Source: Boswellia sacra (lineage: Eukaryota > Streptophyta > Magnoliopsida > Sapindales > Burseraceae). From it: a stretch of 64,000 nt of DNA. Below the pieces are notes generated by a model. The model was not told where the DNA came from and did not search any database. It saw only the letters and a list, made by a program, of their open reading frames with translations. Both the position numbers and the translations under genes were made by a program. This document shows positions 33,128 through 45,290 of the stretch, piece by piece. The stretch is taken from NCBI GenBank assembly GCA_013180625.2, contig SNVD02003435.1, positions 62,001 to 126,000 of the forward strand, read 5' to 3'. Each line of letters opens with the position of its first letter. Within the stretch, counting starts at the first letter, position 1.

Positions 33128-33876
33128 CCTTTAAACGAGTTTAAAGTTGTTAATCTTAGTCACTCCAAGAAGCAAGCTTAGAATGACACCAGATTTCTCC
33201 AAGGTCCCCAATCTTGAAGAGCTTATTCTTGAAGGATGTACAAAACTCTATTAGATTCATCCATCTTTGCTAGTTCGCAAAAAGCTTATGTTGTTGAATA
33301 TGAAAGATTAAACAAGTCTTACAACTCTTCCAAGTGAGATTGCTATGGAGTCCTTGGTAAAACTTGTTCTTTCTGGGTACTTGAAACTTAAAAAGTTTCC
33401 AAAGATTGTGCATAGTATGCAATGTCTTTTAGAGCTTTTTCTCGACAAACTCCTATTACAGAGCTATCATACCAATTGAACTTTTACCTGGACTTGTTTT
33501 GTTGAGTTTGGCAAGCGTCTAGTGAGACTTCTAAATAATATAAAGAGTTCAAACTCTCTTAAAACTCTCAAACTCTCGGATTGTTGTAGATCTAAAAATC
33601 TGCGAGAGAATATAAATGCAACGGAAAGTTTGGAGGAGCTTGATATATGTGGAACAACTTTAAAACTATCAATGTTAGTTTATGTTCTTTAAGTCATTTG
33701 AATCTAAGCTATTGTGATCTAGAGATAATTCCTTATGACATTGGGAGCTTAACTTCATTACGGTACTTACTTCTAGCGGGGAACAATTTTGTCTCACTAC
33801 CTGCAAGCATCAATCATCTTCCTAAGCTTGTATCTCTATTTTTGGACAATTTCAAGAGGCTTCAATCAATGCCAGA
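33128..33876 (+). pseudogene. TNL exon: leucine-rich repeats
   Basis: The blocks are PNLEELILEGCTKLY, then KSLTTLPSEI-like text, LKTLKLSD, LNLSYCDLEIIPYDIGSLTS and RLQSMPD, in shifting frames. A stop at about 33253 and a frame change near 33178 break it. The exon is cut at 33877 by the first chromovirus, and its next codons appear at 39387. Confidence 0.88.
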
Positions 33877-34394
33877 TGTTACAGCCCACCAATTTTGCTT
33901 GCCAGAGTGGCCCAAGTGTGCACAAGGCTTGGCCTAGTTTCTAGAAAGCTTGCAAGTCCAAGCCCATTTTCTAGAATTCTCTAGCAAGCCCATGTGCTAG
34001 AAAGTCCCATGTAAATATCTATGGAAATATCTAGATATTTTAGATGATAATTCTAGATAACAAATTTAGACCATCGGATATAATAAATCTTGGTCGTCCA
34101 TTTAGGAGGTGGATTACTATAAATACCCCTCCAAGCTTCATCTATAGGCCAAGTTATAACCAAGCAATTGTAAAGAGTTATTGTGTAATAAAAAGCTTTC
34201 CTTCTTAAAACAACTCTAGTCTCCATCTTCCATCACTTCTCTGCTTTGCCTAAAAGCTCTTTAGCTCAACAATCCAAGCCTCTCAAGCTTTTACTTGAGT
34301 GAAGCAAGTCAACAACAAGGTTTACTTAGCAACTTTGAGTTCGAGTTATCTAAGTGTCATACAAGCGTGCTACGCAAATAGAAAGCTCATTACA
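33877..34394 (+). repeat. Element 1 5' LTR
   Basis: It starts TGTTACAGCCCACC and ends ATTACA, with a TATA-like CTATAAATACC at 34118-34128. It pairs with 38882-39386. Confidence 0.88.
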
Positions 34395-34396
34395 GT

Positions 34397-34408
34397 TGGT
34401 ATCAGAGC
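34397..34408 (+). other. Element 1 primer-binding site
   Basis: TGGTATCAGAGC, two bases after the LTR, is the initiator-Met tRNA type. Confidence 0.88.
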
Positions 34409-34591
34409 ACGGTTCGAGCATAAGAGCATCATGACATCTGACATTTAAGTGACTATGGAGGAGCAAGTTCGTGGATGAGAGGAACAACCTCTGCCACAAC
34501 CTCGCCCATGAGGCAAGTGTGGCAAGTCCAAAGCTCCACCAACGGAAGCCTTGGAGCCTCATGTTGCTAGCATTAAGCAAGCTATCTCGGG

Positions 34592-35601
34592 GTGGACAAT
34601 GTTACTGAGGGCCTAAATGGCCCTCTTGATAGCCTAGACACAGACTATGGGGAGATCACTCAAGCCACAAAGTCCAGCATTCTCAAGTTTAGCAAGTCCT
34701 ATAAAGAGGAGCTTCATAACCTTACACGAGAAATCCACAACTTGCAAACCTTTGTGGAGCACAAGTTGCGGCCAATCCATGCGGAAGTGGAGGAAACTCA
34801 TACGGAATGGGAAAAGCATCGATGTGACCATGCTAGACCATCCTACATAAGCGCTAGTTGGCTAAGCAATATGCAAGTGCCTACTCCTGCAACCTACCAT
34901 GGCACCCGTAATGCCACAGTGATTAAAAACTTCTTGTTCAGCCTTGAGCAATACTTCGAGGCCAAAGATGTATATGATGATGCTTCGAGAATCGGTATTG
35001 CGCCCACATTCCTGCGGGATGTAGCCCAGTTATGGTGGCGTCGTCGAAAGCATGACGATGCAAGCAAGGGCATTTGTTCTCTCAACACATGGGAGGACTT
35101 TAAAAGGGGGCTTTAGAAGCACTTATCCACAAGCAATGCCGAGAAAGAGGCAAGGGGCCCCTTAGTCGATTGAAGCAAAGCGGCACCATCCGAGATTATA
35201 TCAAAGAGTTCATGACAATCATCTTGGAGATCGAGGATATGTCTGACAAAGATTCCCTCTTCTGCTTCCTTGACGGGCTCAAGGATTGGGCGAGGGTCGA
35301 GCTTGAAAGGCGTGGTATGCAAAACCTTGACGAAGCTATAGTCACGATCGAGTCCCTCAAGGATTATGCATCCCAATCCAAGGATAGGAAAGCCAATCAC
35401 GGTAAAGGTAGGGGAGAGAGGAGCATCAAGAAAGGTCATGACCAAAAAGAAAGATGTGCAAGCAAGTTTTCTGGAGGCGACAAGCATGACAAGCCAAGTA
35501 AAGGTAAGTCCGATGCCCTTAAGCTTAAGAGCCCTTGTTTTATTTGTGATGGCCCTCATTGGATGCGTGATTCCCAAATAGGAAGACACTCAACACCCTA
35601 A
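34592..35601 (+). pseudogene. Element 1 Gag
   Basis: Two frames (34592-35116 and 35170-35601) give the capsid block NATVIKNFLFSLEQYFEAKD, then LRDVAQLWWRRRKHD and IRDYIKEFMTIILEIEDM. The zinc knuckle reads CFICDGPHWMRDS, so the last Cys of the CCHC box is a Ser. A frame change and stop lie at about 35117-35169. Confidence 0.85.
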
Positions 35602-35689
35602 CCACTTAACATGAAGGCATACATAATGAGGAGCCACAAGCGGAGATAGGTTCTTTTTGCATAATTGGCATGCTCAAAAGACCCACACA

Positions 35690-36083
35690 TGCTAAAAAGG
35701 GTCTAATGTACGTAAATGCCATAATCAATAGGAAGAGTGTGCGGGCGATATTTGATACAGGAGCCACGCACAACTTCATTTCTATGGAAGAGGCCAAACG
35801 GTTAGACCTCAAATATACCAATGGATGAGGCACCATCAAGGTGGTAAACTCACCCGCCAAAGCAATATTAGGATTATCCAAGGTGACACCAGTGCAATTG
35901 GGTACATGGAGCGAAAAACTTGATTTCTCTATCGTTCCCATGGATGATTTTCAAGTCCATACTTTCTCCATACTAGCCTCTAACTCCCTTAGCATCCTCA
36001 ATGGGAGTCAATCATGCATGGCCATGATGAAATGTGTAGCAAAGGTTGAGATAAAAATACTATCCATACTACAATTCAAATAA
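35690..36083 (+). pseudogene. Element 1 protease
   Basis: The active-site block is AIFDTGATHNFISMEEAKRL, with a conventional D-T-G-A. A stop (TGA at about 35826) follows within the domain, and the frame then continues with the KVVNSPAKAILGLSK block. Confidence 0.82.
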
Positions 36084-36086
36084 GGA

Positions 36087-36930
36087 ATGAAAAAGGATCC
36101 AAGTTTCCTTGCCACCGTTCGGGAGCTAAATGATGAAGAGGACATCGCCATTTCCAAGAACCCAATGCCAAGACAATTCCAGGCCATCCTTGAGGAATAC
36201 AAGGATGTCATGCCCCAAAAGATCCCAAAGAAGTTGTTGTCACGACGAGAGGTGGACCACCAAATCGAATTAGAGCCTAGTGCCAAGCCTCTAGCCATGG
36301 TGCCGTACTACATGGTGCCACCTTAGCTTGCAGAGTTGAAGAACCAACTCCAAGACTTACCCGATGCGGGATATATTCAGCCCTCGAAAGCTACATGTGG
36401 TACACCCATTCTCTTCCAAAGAAGAAGGATGGATCCCTCCGCATGTGTATCAACTACCGAGCATTCAACAAGATCACCATCAAGAACAGAGACCTGATAC
36501 CTTTAATTACAGAGTTATTTGATCAACTTGAGAGGGCCCGCTACTTTACAAAGCTTGATTTGAGACCAAGGTACTACCAAGTGCGCATTGCAAAGGGTGA
36601 TGAACCGAAGATGGCGTGTGTAACAAGGTATGGTGCTTTCAAACTTTTAATCATGCCATAGTGGTATATAGCACCACCCTTGAGCAGCATGTTCAACATC
36701 TTAAGCAAGTATTCCAAATGCTTCGCAAAATGAACTCTATGTCAAGAAAGAAAAATCTTCCTTTGCTCAAAAAGAAGTAGAGTTCCTTGGTCACCGACTA
36801 CCGCATGGGAGACTAATGATGGATCAAGTAAAGGTGAAGGCCATTCAAGAATGGGAACCTCTCATAAAGGTACCGGAGCTACGCTATTTTCTTAGATTGG
36901 TAAACTATTATCGACGATTCATCAAGTAAT
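36087..36930 (+). pseudogene. Element 1 reverse transcriptase with the palm motif deleted
   Basis: N-terminal blocks are present (KKKDGSLRMCINYRAFNKIT, FTKLDLRPRYYQVRIAKGDE). After AFKLLIMP at about 36660 the sequence jumps to a segment corresponding to VVYSTTLEQHVQHL. The stretch that should hold the Y/F-x-D-D box is absent. Later frames reach the [11 protein letters not shown] block. Confidence 0.83.
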
Positions 36931-36934
36931 ACTC

Positions 36935-37540
36935 CCCTAAGACAACCCCTCTTACTGATCTACTTAAGAAGAACAATACAAGGCACTGGTCTGAAAAGTG
37001 CCAAAGCGCGTTTGAATAACTAAAAAAGGCGGTTATGGAAGAACCCATATTGGTGCTATCAGACCATGCAAAACCCTTTGAGTTGCACATGAATGCCTCA
37101 GACTTCACTATTAGAGGAGTTCTTATGCAAGAAGGACATCCAGTTGCATATGAGAGCCGTGAGCTAAATGAGACAGAGCATTGATACGCGGTCTTAGAAA
37201 AGGAACCATTATTCATTGTCTACAGGTTTGGAGACATTACTTGCCTGGCTCGCATTTTGTCATCAAGACCGACAAAATGGCCACAAGCTATTTCCAAATA
37301 CAAAAGCAGCTAAGCCCCAAGCAAGCTCAATGGCAAGACTTCTTAGCCGAGTTTAACTACCGGCTTGAGTACAAACAGAGCAAGGCGAATGTTATGGCCG
37401 ACTTGCTAAGTCATAAAGCAAAGCTTGTAACCTTAAGCATGAGTCAACCCCAAGGCATGCTAATCGACCGCACCAAAGACGACCTAGATCACGACCCCAC
37501 AGCAAAGAACCTCCTAAAGTTGGCCAATGAGGGGAAGACA
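36935..37540 (+). pseudogene. Element 1 RNase H
   Basis: The blocks are FELHMNASDFTIRGVLMQEG and VAYESRELNETEH, later AQWQDFLAEFNYRLEYKQSK. The first catalytic Asp (normally M-D-A-S) is Asn here. Stops occur near 37180. Confidence 0.8.
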
Positions 37541-37559
37541 TGATGGTTTTGGCATGATG

Positions 37560-38550
37560 AAGGCATGGGAGCCTACGAAGAGAGATCATCAAGGAATGCC
37601 ATGATTCCAAGTGGGCCGGTCATCCATGTATGGCACAAACTCTTGCACTCGTACAAAACTCCTATTATTGTCCTCAAATGCCAGAGGATGTGGAAAGCTA
37701 TGTGAGAACTTTCCTTGTGTGCCAATAAGACAAGGTCGAGCACTAACACCCGGCGGGCTAGCTAAAACCCTTGCCAATTGCAGAAAGGCCATGGCAAAAT
37801 GTCTTAATGGATTTCATTGTGGCCTTACCAAAATTCGAGGGGTGTGGAAGCATCATGGTGGTGGTCGATCGATTCAGTAAGTATACCACCTTCATACCCA
37901 TTTTTGTGGATTGCACCGCGGATGAAATCGCTTGAGCATTCCTCAAGCACGTTGTGAAACTATGAGGAGTTTCGCAAAACATTGTGAGCGACCATGATCC
38001 TTGCTTTATAGGGCGGTTTTGGAAGGAGCTCTTCAAGCTATTGGGGATCGACTTTAGCTTCTCAACAAGCTTCCACACCTAAACCAATGGGCAAATCGAG
38101 CGCATCAATGTCTTACTTGAGCTATACTTGAGGCATTATGTGAGCGCTTACTAACAAGATATTGCCCAATTCTTATATAACCTACAAAGAAGCGAGGCAA
38201 CGGGCAAGAGTTCATTTTAGATCATGATTGGACAACAACTAATGACTCCACACGCCATTGCCTCAACATACAAAGGAAAGAGCCTCGTAGCCTAGAAGCT
38301 CGCAAGGGAGTGGCATGAGCGAGCCAATCTTACTAGGGCAAGCTTGGACAAGGCCGCTAAAAGAATGAAGAAATGGTAGGACACAAGGAGACGTCACCTC
38401 ACATTTTAAGAAAGGGAATTGGTACTTATCAAGATGCTACCCCAACAATTCAAATCACTTCACAAAGTCCACAACGGGTTAGTAAGAAAATATGAAGGCC
38501 CCTTCCCAATCATCAAGCTAGTGGGCGAAGTCTCCTACCAAGGTCAACTA
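37560..38550 (+). pseudogene. Element 1 integrase
   Basis: In several frames I see the HHCC region (HDSKWAGHP ... YVRTFLVCQ), the first Asp in NVLMDFIVALPKF, the second in IVSDHDPCFIGRFW and the Glu block NGQIERINVLLE. The later part (YEGPFPIIKLVGEVSY) leads into the C-terminal tail. Many stops. Confidence 0.82.
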
Positions 38551-38870
38551 CCCCTAACCTCAAGATCCATTCGGTCTTCCATGTGAGCTTCATAAAGTCC
38601 TATCACAAGGACAACGAAGATCCAAGCTGAAGCGAGTCCAAGAGAGCACCTACAGTCGTCATCACCGTATTCAATAAGGACATAGAGTGCATCATTGCGG
38701 ATCGAGTGATTCGAAGGAGGGGAGTTCCATCATACACCGAATAATTAGTAAAATGAAAAACCCTTCTGGATAGTAAGGCTAGTTGGGAACGCGAAGACAA
38801 CTTGTGGCAATTTGGGAAGCACATCAAACGCTACAAGGGCGAGAACATGTCAAGGACATCGCGAAGTTAG
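38551..38870 (+). pseudogene. Element 1 chromodomain-like tail
   Basis: It reads CIIADRVIRRRGVPSYTE, then LLDSKASWEREDNLWQFGKH. This fits the chromodomain at the integrase end of chromoviruses, which directs integration into heterochromatin. Three stops interrupt it. Confidence 0.78.
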
Positions 38871-38881
38871 GTGGGGGAGGA

Positions 38882-39386
38882 TGTTACAGCCCACCCAATT
38901 TGCTTCTTAGACTACCTAAATGTGCACAAGGCTTGACCTAGTTTATAGAAAGCTTGCAAGTCCAAGCCCATTCTCTAGAATTCTCTAGTAAGCCCACGTG
39001 CTAGAAAGTCCCATGTAAATATCTATATATTTTATATGATGATTCTAGAAAACAAATTTAAACCGTCAGATGTAATAAATCTTGGTTGTCCATTTAGGAG
39101 GTGGATTACTATAAATACCCCTCCAAGCTTCATTTGTAGGCCAAGTTATGACCAAGCAATTGTAAAGAGTTCTTGTGTAATAAAAACTTTCCTTCTTAAA
39201 GCAACTTTAGTCTCCATCTTCCATCACTTCTCTACTTTGCCTAAAAGCTCTTTAGCGCAACGATCCGAGCCTCTCAAGCTTTTACTTGAGTGATGCAAGC
39301 CAACAACAAGGCTTACTTAGCAACTTTTGAATTCGAGTTGTCTAAGCGTCGCACGAGCGTGCTACGCAAACACTAAGCTTGTGACG
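38882..39386 (+). repeat. Element 1 3' LTR
   Basis: It starts TGTTACAGCCCACCC and ends GTGACG where CA would be expected, so the last base is mutated. A TATA-like box lies near 39109-39119. TNL coding sequence follows directly. Confidence 0.85.
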
Positions 39387-39442
39387 AAAGCTTCCATCCA
39401 GTGTAAAACATTTTGGACTTCGATATTGTACCTCACTAGAAA
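39387..39442 (+). pseudogene. TNL fragment between two insertions
   Basis: In one frame it reads KLPSSVKHFGLRYCTSLE, a typical TNL segment after the LRRs. It is only 56 bases long, between element 1 and element 2, and proves that both landed in the same gene. Its last five bases, AGAAA (39438-39442), are the element 2 target duplication. Confidence 0.88.
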
Positions 39443-41930
39443 CGTAATGCTCATTAATTTTTTTTAACTTAAGCCTAGCCCACTATGTTAGCAAACCAGC
39501 CCAATGTTTTAGCCCAGCCCTTAAGCCATTTTTTTTTCATTTTTTTCATGCAATTATATAAAGAAATAATTAAGAATTATTAGAAACAAAAATCTAGCAG
39601 GGAAGGCAGAGGGGGAGACGTGAGAGAAGAAGGAGAAGGGCAAGAGAAGGCTTGATTTTCAAGAAGAATTTGTAGAAATTGAGGTAAATTATTCATTTCC
39701 TAGCTTAATTAGATTGTATAATTTTAATTCTATCTCTAAATCAATATTGGGAGGAGGTTATTTGATATTTATAGATGTAATAGAGAGAGAGACTAGCGAG
39801 AGAAATGAGATTTCCATGCTTATTTAGGCTTCAATTTCTTGTATTTTAAAGGAATTGAAGTTTTGATGATAATTATGAAAAAATAGGTTTCTATGAACAG
39901 TATAGATTTCGAAAATTATAACAGTCTGTTGGATTTGAATCTGATTTTGAAATTATTATATCTCAAAATAGACGTCCTAAGGATTTGTTTAAAATTGGAT
40001 TCACAGAAAAATGTGGAGTATGCAATTTATTACGAATTTTCGAAGTTTACTATTTACCCCTGGAAATTTAGTTTTTCCGCAGAAAATCAGTTTTGGGCAA
40101 GTTAATTGAGTTATCTAGAAGTCTTCAAAAAATTATGAAATTTGGGATATGAGTTTGTATATATGTTTAGTTTAAAACTGGAGATTTTTGTGAATTTACG
40201 AATTTAGTACAAATTATCATGTATTTTGGAATAGGGAGAAGTCAGTTCTGGAAATGAATTTATAGAATTTGTGTATCTGGAAAAAATGAAGGATTTGAGG
40301 TATCTAATGAGCATATAATGCTATGAAATTTTATATGGTATTATAAATGTATGTGTAGAAGATGTTTATAAAATATTAGACCATCTAGATGAGTCAATTA
40401 ATTATTAAAAATCGGAGAACCAGAATTGATCTGTTTACGAAGTGTGGAAATGGAGTTAATTAGGAGAATTAGTATGTTATTGGTGAGACTGGGGTTTTGT
40501 GCTATTAAAGAATTTTATTTGGCTTTTCTCTTAGGTGAGACTGCGGTTCCTAATATATACCGGGATTCGATCACGGAAGGGGTTGCCACACAAGTTGATC
40601 CACGAGATTGTGAGTGAGAAAAATATTATTTTTACCAACAATTGAACAATAAATTATAAATTTCTATTTTTTTATAATTGTTAGCAAAACTTTATTATGT
40701 TAGTAAATAAATATTCCATTATTCTAGTATGAAGCATATTTTATAGTTTATCAAATTTTGTCTATGCAGTTATCGGAAATGATTGTTTAATGTTTTAGAG
40801 ATTTAAAACTAAATAATTGAATTTTTATGTTTTACTAAGATAGTACCCAATTCATTCAGATAGTAAAATTATAGAGGTCTTTGAGACCCATTCAGGCACA
40901 CATAGAGGCTTTGAGTCGTGTGATCTGGATGTTTAGCCCTTTGGGGACAGCTCTGCACATGCGTAGGATCAGTATAGTGATATCTTGGCCTGAGCGATCC
41001 TAGCCCCGCCAGGTCATGATCAGCAGATTAGTTTGGGTACTTGATTAGTGAAACTGTAATGACTTAGAAATTTAAATTATGAAATGAGTTTTATGAGATT
41101 TAGAAACTTAATATTTTTATCATGTTGAATGTTGAATGCAAGTAGAAATGCTTTAGAAGATTTTTATATTCAAATTTAGATTTTTTTGAAAGGCATAGAT
41201 ATTATTGAAAGAATTGCTTCCTCATTTTTGTATCTTTTCTAAGTAGTTTTCTTATTAATGTTAGTAAAGCATAATTTTTAATTAATTTATTATTATGATA
41301 TAGTATTTTATTTTATGCAAATTTTTATCTATTTTAATGACTCTATCCCACTCACTGAGGTTATACTCACCCTATTTTCTTTTCTTTAAAAAACCCCTTT
41401 TTCCCCAGGAGATTGTAGTGTTTAGTCGGAACGCCAGTAGCTGCTTGAGGTTGACCATTTGATGATGTTTTGAGAGCTTTCTTTTTGATATTTTATTGTA
41501 TTATTGTAGATGGTTTTCTTGCATATGTAAATATTTTGATATCGTATATGTATCAAAGATTTGTTTTAGTTTCTTTTAGACATTTTTGTTTATTCATCAT
41601 GCTTCAGTTTTTAAACTTATATAAAAATTTTAATTGTAAACTTTTTGAATCATAATTAATCACATTAGGCCGGAAGTCATATTTTATTTTAAAGACTATT
41701 TTGAAGATACAATTATTTTAACAGAGGACTTAAGGTCCCGAAAAGGAAGTTAGTGGTTATATAAATATTTTGGAAGTATTGAATTTTGTGTACTTGGCAA
41801 GGAGGTTAGTCCAAAATGCAGGGGAGACTCTACCAAAATTTTCGTAAATTTGCATATTTTAAGAAGTTAAATTTTGTTAGTACAGTTTTAGGCACGATTC
41901 GCCTGTGTTAGCTAGGGGCAGGTCGTGTCA
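39443..41930 (+). repeat. Element 2 5' LTR
   Basis: This 2,488-bp LTR ends GGTCGTGTCA; its first base is C where the 3' copy has T. Short frames in it (for example at 39893 and 40426) recur in the 3' LTR and have no known domain. Confidence 0.92.
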
Positions 41931-41933
41931 AAT

Positions 41934-41945
41934 TGGTATCGGAGC
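41934..41945 (+). other. Element 2 primer-binding site
   Basis: TGGTATCGGAGC, three bases after the LTR, is the initiator-Met tRNA type with one transition (A to G). Confidence 0.85.
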
Positions 41946-42036
41946 ATGGTTTTTTAAAATTTTGTTACCTCTCTCATGTTTGCATATACATGGTTTTGTA
42001 ATGATAAAAGAAGCGTTATATTTTGTATGCATCATC

Positions 42037-43310
42037 ATGAGCCAACATACAGGCAGACCTCGCACTAGAGGTAGGGGCGGACTGAACCAAACTGCAAATT
42101 CTTCACCACCACCACCACTTGAAGGTGAAGGGGAAAATGAACATAGTCGTGGAGAGGAAAGACAGTCAAATGCGAGAGGAAATGAGAATAGGAACCACCG
42201 TGACCCTCCTATCATTATACACTCAGTAGATGCACTAGCCCAGCTTGTTGCTACTGTTACTCAAAATCAAAGGCATGTTAGGGAAGAGAACACTATTGAG
42301 CGGGTTAGGATGTTAGGTGGTCAAAGCTTTGATGGTAATGTTGATCCTCCTAGTGTAGAGGCTTGGTTAAGCAAGCTAGAGCGTATCTTTGGAGTTATGG
42401 GGTGTATTGATGAGCAGAAGTTGCTTTTTGCTACATTTTTATTGGAGGATGGAACATACCACTGGTGGGAGTCAGTTCAACGTCATCATCCATCACAAGA
42501 AGTTATTACTTGGGCTTTGTTCAAAAAGGAGTTCTTTGACCACTACTTTCCTGCTATGTACAAAGATATCAAGCGTAGTGAGTTCTTGAGACTAGTTCAA
42601 GGGTCCAGATCAGTGGAGGAGTATGAGAAGAAATTTTTAGAGCTCTCCAGATTTGCTCCTTCTATTGTGGCTAATGAGGAGGAAAGGTGTAAAAAGTTTG
42701 AAGAAGGATTACGTAGAGAAATCAGAGTTGTACTTGCTGCCAACAATTATGGTGACTTTGGTAAGTTAGTCCAAGCTGTTATGAAAGTTGAGAGAAATTT
42801 GGGGGATGCTAACCGAGCTGATTCAAGTCATAAACGTCAGCAGAGTTGGCCAGTTGATAGTAGTAGCTACCGACCAAATAAGAGAGGGGGCAGTTATTCA
42901 GCTTATTATGATAGTTATAAGAGTACTCAGAGACAGGGTCCACCAGAGAGGCAAAAACAAAGTTCTAGCAGCGAGCTATGCAACAATCTATGGGAAGTAA
43001 TTCTAGAGATCAGCAGATTAGTAGAAAGGGGAGCAGACAACATGATGATCAATCCAGAATGACTCCATTCCCATTATGTGAGACTTATGGCAAGCTTCAT
43101 GAGGGAGAGTGTCGGTTTGGTAGACCTGGTTGTTATCATTGTGGTCAGAAAGGACATATCAAGAAATTTTGTCCTACTTTAACTCAAGATAGCAGTTTTA
43201 TTCAGAAAGATAGAGGACCAGGAAGGCTTCAAATCAGGACATCTACTTCTTCAGCTAGAAACCAGACGAATACCTCAAGAAATAGTAATAATCAACAAGG
43301 TAGTTAGCCA
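42037..43310 (+). pseudogene. Element 2 Gag
   Basis: The likely start is ATG at 42037 (MSQHTGRPRTRGRGG); the frame is also open from 41905. The capsid block contains SFDGNVDPPSVEAWLSKLER and FFDHYFPAMYKDIKRSEFL. The zinc knuckle, after a frame change near 43000, is CYHCGQKGHIKKFC. Stops at 43306 and 43318 precede the protease. Confidence 0.9.
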
Positions 43311-43334
43311 GTTCGATAGGCACGAGTTTTTGCC

Positions 43335-43676
43335 ATGACTCAGCAGCAGGCACAGGCTACGCCAGAGGTAGTTACTGGTACGTTGACTATCTTTGGTCGT
43401 GAGGCCCATATTTTGATTGATCCTGGATCCACCCATTCCTTTGTTTCATGTATGTTTGCTATGTATGCTGATAGAGATTTGAAACCATTGAAATGTAATT
43501 TAGCAGTAGCCACACCTATTGGGGATTCCATCTTGGTAGGAAATGTTCTTAAGGATTGCGTTGTGAAGGTAGGGAATCATGATCTATTAGCAAACTTAAT
43601 TCTTTTAGATATCCAAGACTTCGATGTGATATTGGGAATGGATTGGCTTACAACTCACCATGCATATGTAGATTGA
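43335..43676 (+). pseudogene. Element 2 protease
   Basis: The active-site block reads LTIFGREAHILIDPGSTHSF, and VILGMDWLTTHHAYVD ends the domain. The D-x-G-S/T triad is present (DPGST). A TGA at 43674-43676, where Cys is usual, separates it from RT. Confidence 0.88.
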
Positions 43677-43688
43677 TTCAAGAAGGAG

Positions 43689-44807
43689 GTGATGTTTAGA
43701 AAACTTGAAACACCTGAATTTATTTTCTATGGAGATCGACGAATCCTCTCTACTTGCATAATATCTGCCCTTGAAGCTAAACGATTATTTAAAAAGGGAT
43801 GTTCAGCCTACCTAGCTCATGTGATTGACACTTCAATGGGTGAAGCAAAGATAGAAGATATTCCTATTGTACAAGATTTCCCAGATGTGTTCCCAGAAGA
43901 TTTACCCGGCTTACCACCAGATAGGGAGGTTGAATTCATAATCGACCTAGCTCCAGGCACAACCCCTATTTTCATGGCACCATACAGAATGGCTCCAGCA
44001 GAGTTAAAAGAGTTAAAAGTTCAATTACAAGAGCTAGTTGATAAGGGTTTTATTAGACCTAGTGTTTCACCATGGGGAGCACCGGTCTTGTTTGTTAAAA
44101 AGAAGGATGGAACGATGCAGTTATGCATAGACTATCGACAGTTGAACAAGGTGACAATCCGCAACAAGTATCCTCTTCCTCGTATTGATGATTTGTTTGA
44201 TCAGTTGCAAGGTGCAAGGGTTTTCTCCAAGATAGATTTGCGCTCAGGTTACCATCAACTCAATATTAGAGAGGCCGATGTACCTAAGACTACTTTCAGA
44301 ACTCGTTATGGGCACTATGAATTTCTTGTAATGCCATTTGGGTTGACTAATGCTCCAGCAGCTTTTATGGACCTCATGAATCGAGTATTTTATCCTTATT
44401 TGGATCGCTTTGTTATCGTGTTTATTGATGACATATTAGTGTATTCGCGAGACAAGGAGGAGCATACAGAGCATTTGAAAATAGTTTTGCAGACCTTGAA
44501 GGAGAAACAACTTTATGCCAAATTCAGCAAATGCCAGTTTTGGCTGGACAAAGTTATGTTTTTAGGACATGTGATATCAGCTGAAGGGGTGTATGTAGAT
44601 CCTCAGAAGATAGAAGCTATTATTAAATGGGAGAGACCCACTAATGTAACAGAAGTCAGAAGTTTTCTTGGCTTGGTAGGTTATTATAGGAGATTTATTG
44701 AGAATTTTTTCAGAATTTTTGTTCCATTAACACGGTTGACTCGTAAGGAGGTGAAGTTTGAGTGGACTGATGCTTGTGAGCAGTGTTTTCAAGAGCTCAA
44801 AACATGA
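43689..44807 (+). pseudogene. Element 2 reverse transcriptase
   Basis: A 372-codon frame holds all RT blocks: [48 protein letters not shown] and [12 protein letters not shown] with both catalytic Asp, then [16 protein letters not shown] at 44805-44807 (CGA expected) separates it from RNase H. Apart from the flanking stops it looks intact. Confidence 0.93.
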
Positions 44808-45290
44808 TTAACTTCTGCACCCATACTTACTCTTCCATCCGGTAACGAGGGGTTCGTGATTTATAGTGATGCCTCTAGACAGGGGTTAGGTTGTGTTTTG
44901 ATGCAATACGGGAAGGTGATAGCTTATACTTCAAGACAACTAAAGAAGCATGAACAAAATTATCCTACCCATGACTTAGAATTGGCAACAATTGTATTTG
45001 CACTCAAGACTTGGCGACATTACTTGTATGGGGCAACATGTCAAATTTATACAGATCACAAGAGCCTCAAGTATTTATTCACTCAAAAAGAATTGAATCT
45101 TAGGCAGAAAAGATGGATTGAGCGTATCAAGGATTATGACTACACAATTGACTATCACCCAGGTAAAGCAAATATAGTAGCAGATGCACTCAGCCAGAAG
45201 TCCTCGAGCTTTATAGCCTATTTGAAGGTGACATATCTACCTTTATTGATTGAATTGAGGTCTTTGGGAATTGAGCTAACAATAAATGAC
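44808..45290 (+). pseudogene. Element 2 RNase H
   Basis: It reads [20 protein letters not shown], then [20 protein letters not shown] and the [17 protein letters not shown] block, with all catalytic acids present. The frame from 44856 runs on into the integrase. Confidence 0.92.

Larger units (their letters stand above)
33877..39386 (+). mobile_element. Chromodomain gypsy element 1 (decayed), inserted in the TNL
   Basis: LTRs lie at 33877-34394 and 38882-39386 (518 and 505 bp). There is a tRNA-iMet PBS and a PPT (GGTGGGGGAGGA) before the 3' LTR. The order is gag, protease, RT, RNase H, integrase and a chromodomain-like tail. Stops are frequent and part of RT is deleted. No clear target-site duplication is seen, but the TNL frame resumes right after it. 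Confidence 0.88.

Noticed and set aside
35113..35589. 158-codon minus-strand frame
   Set aside because: It is antisense to the zinc-knuckle part of element 1 Gag, with no domain.
39893..41655. Short frames repeated in both LTRs of element 2 (for example 39893, 40426, 41470)
   Set aside because: Their conservation is explained by LTR duplication; no domain, and the surrounding sequence is AT-rich LTR.
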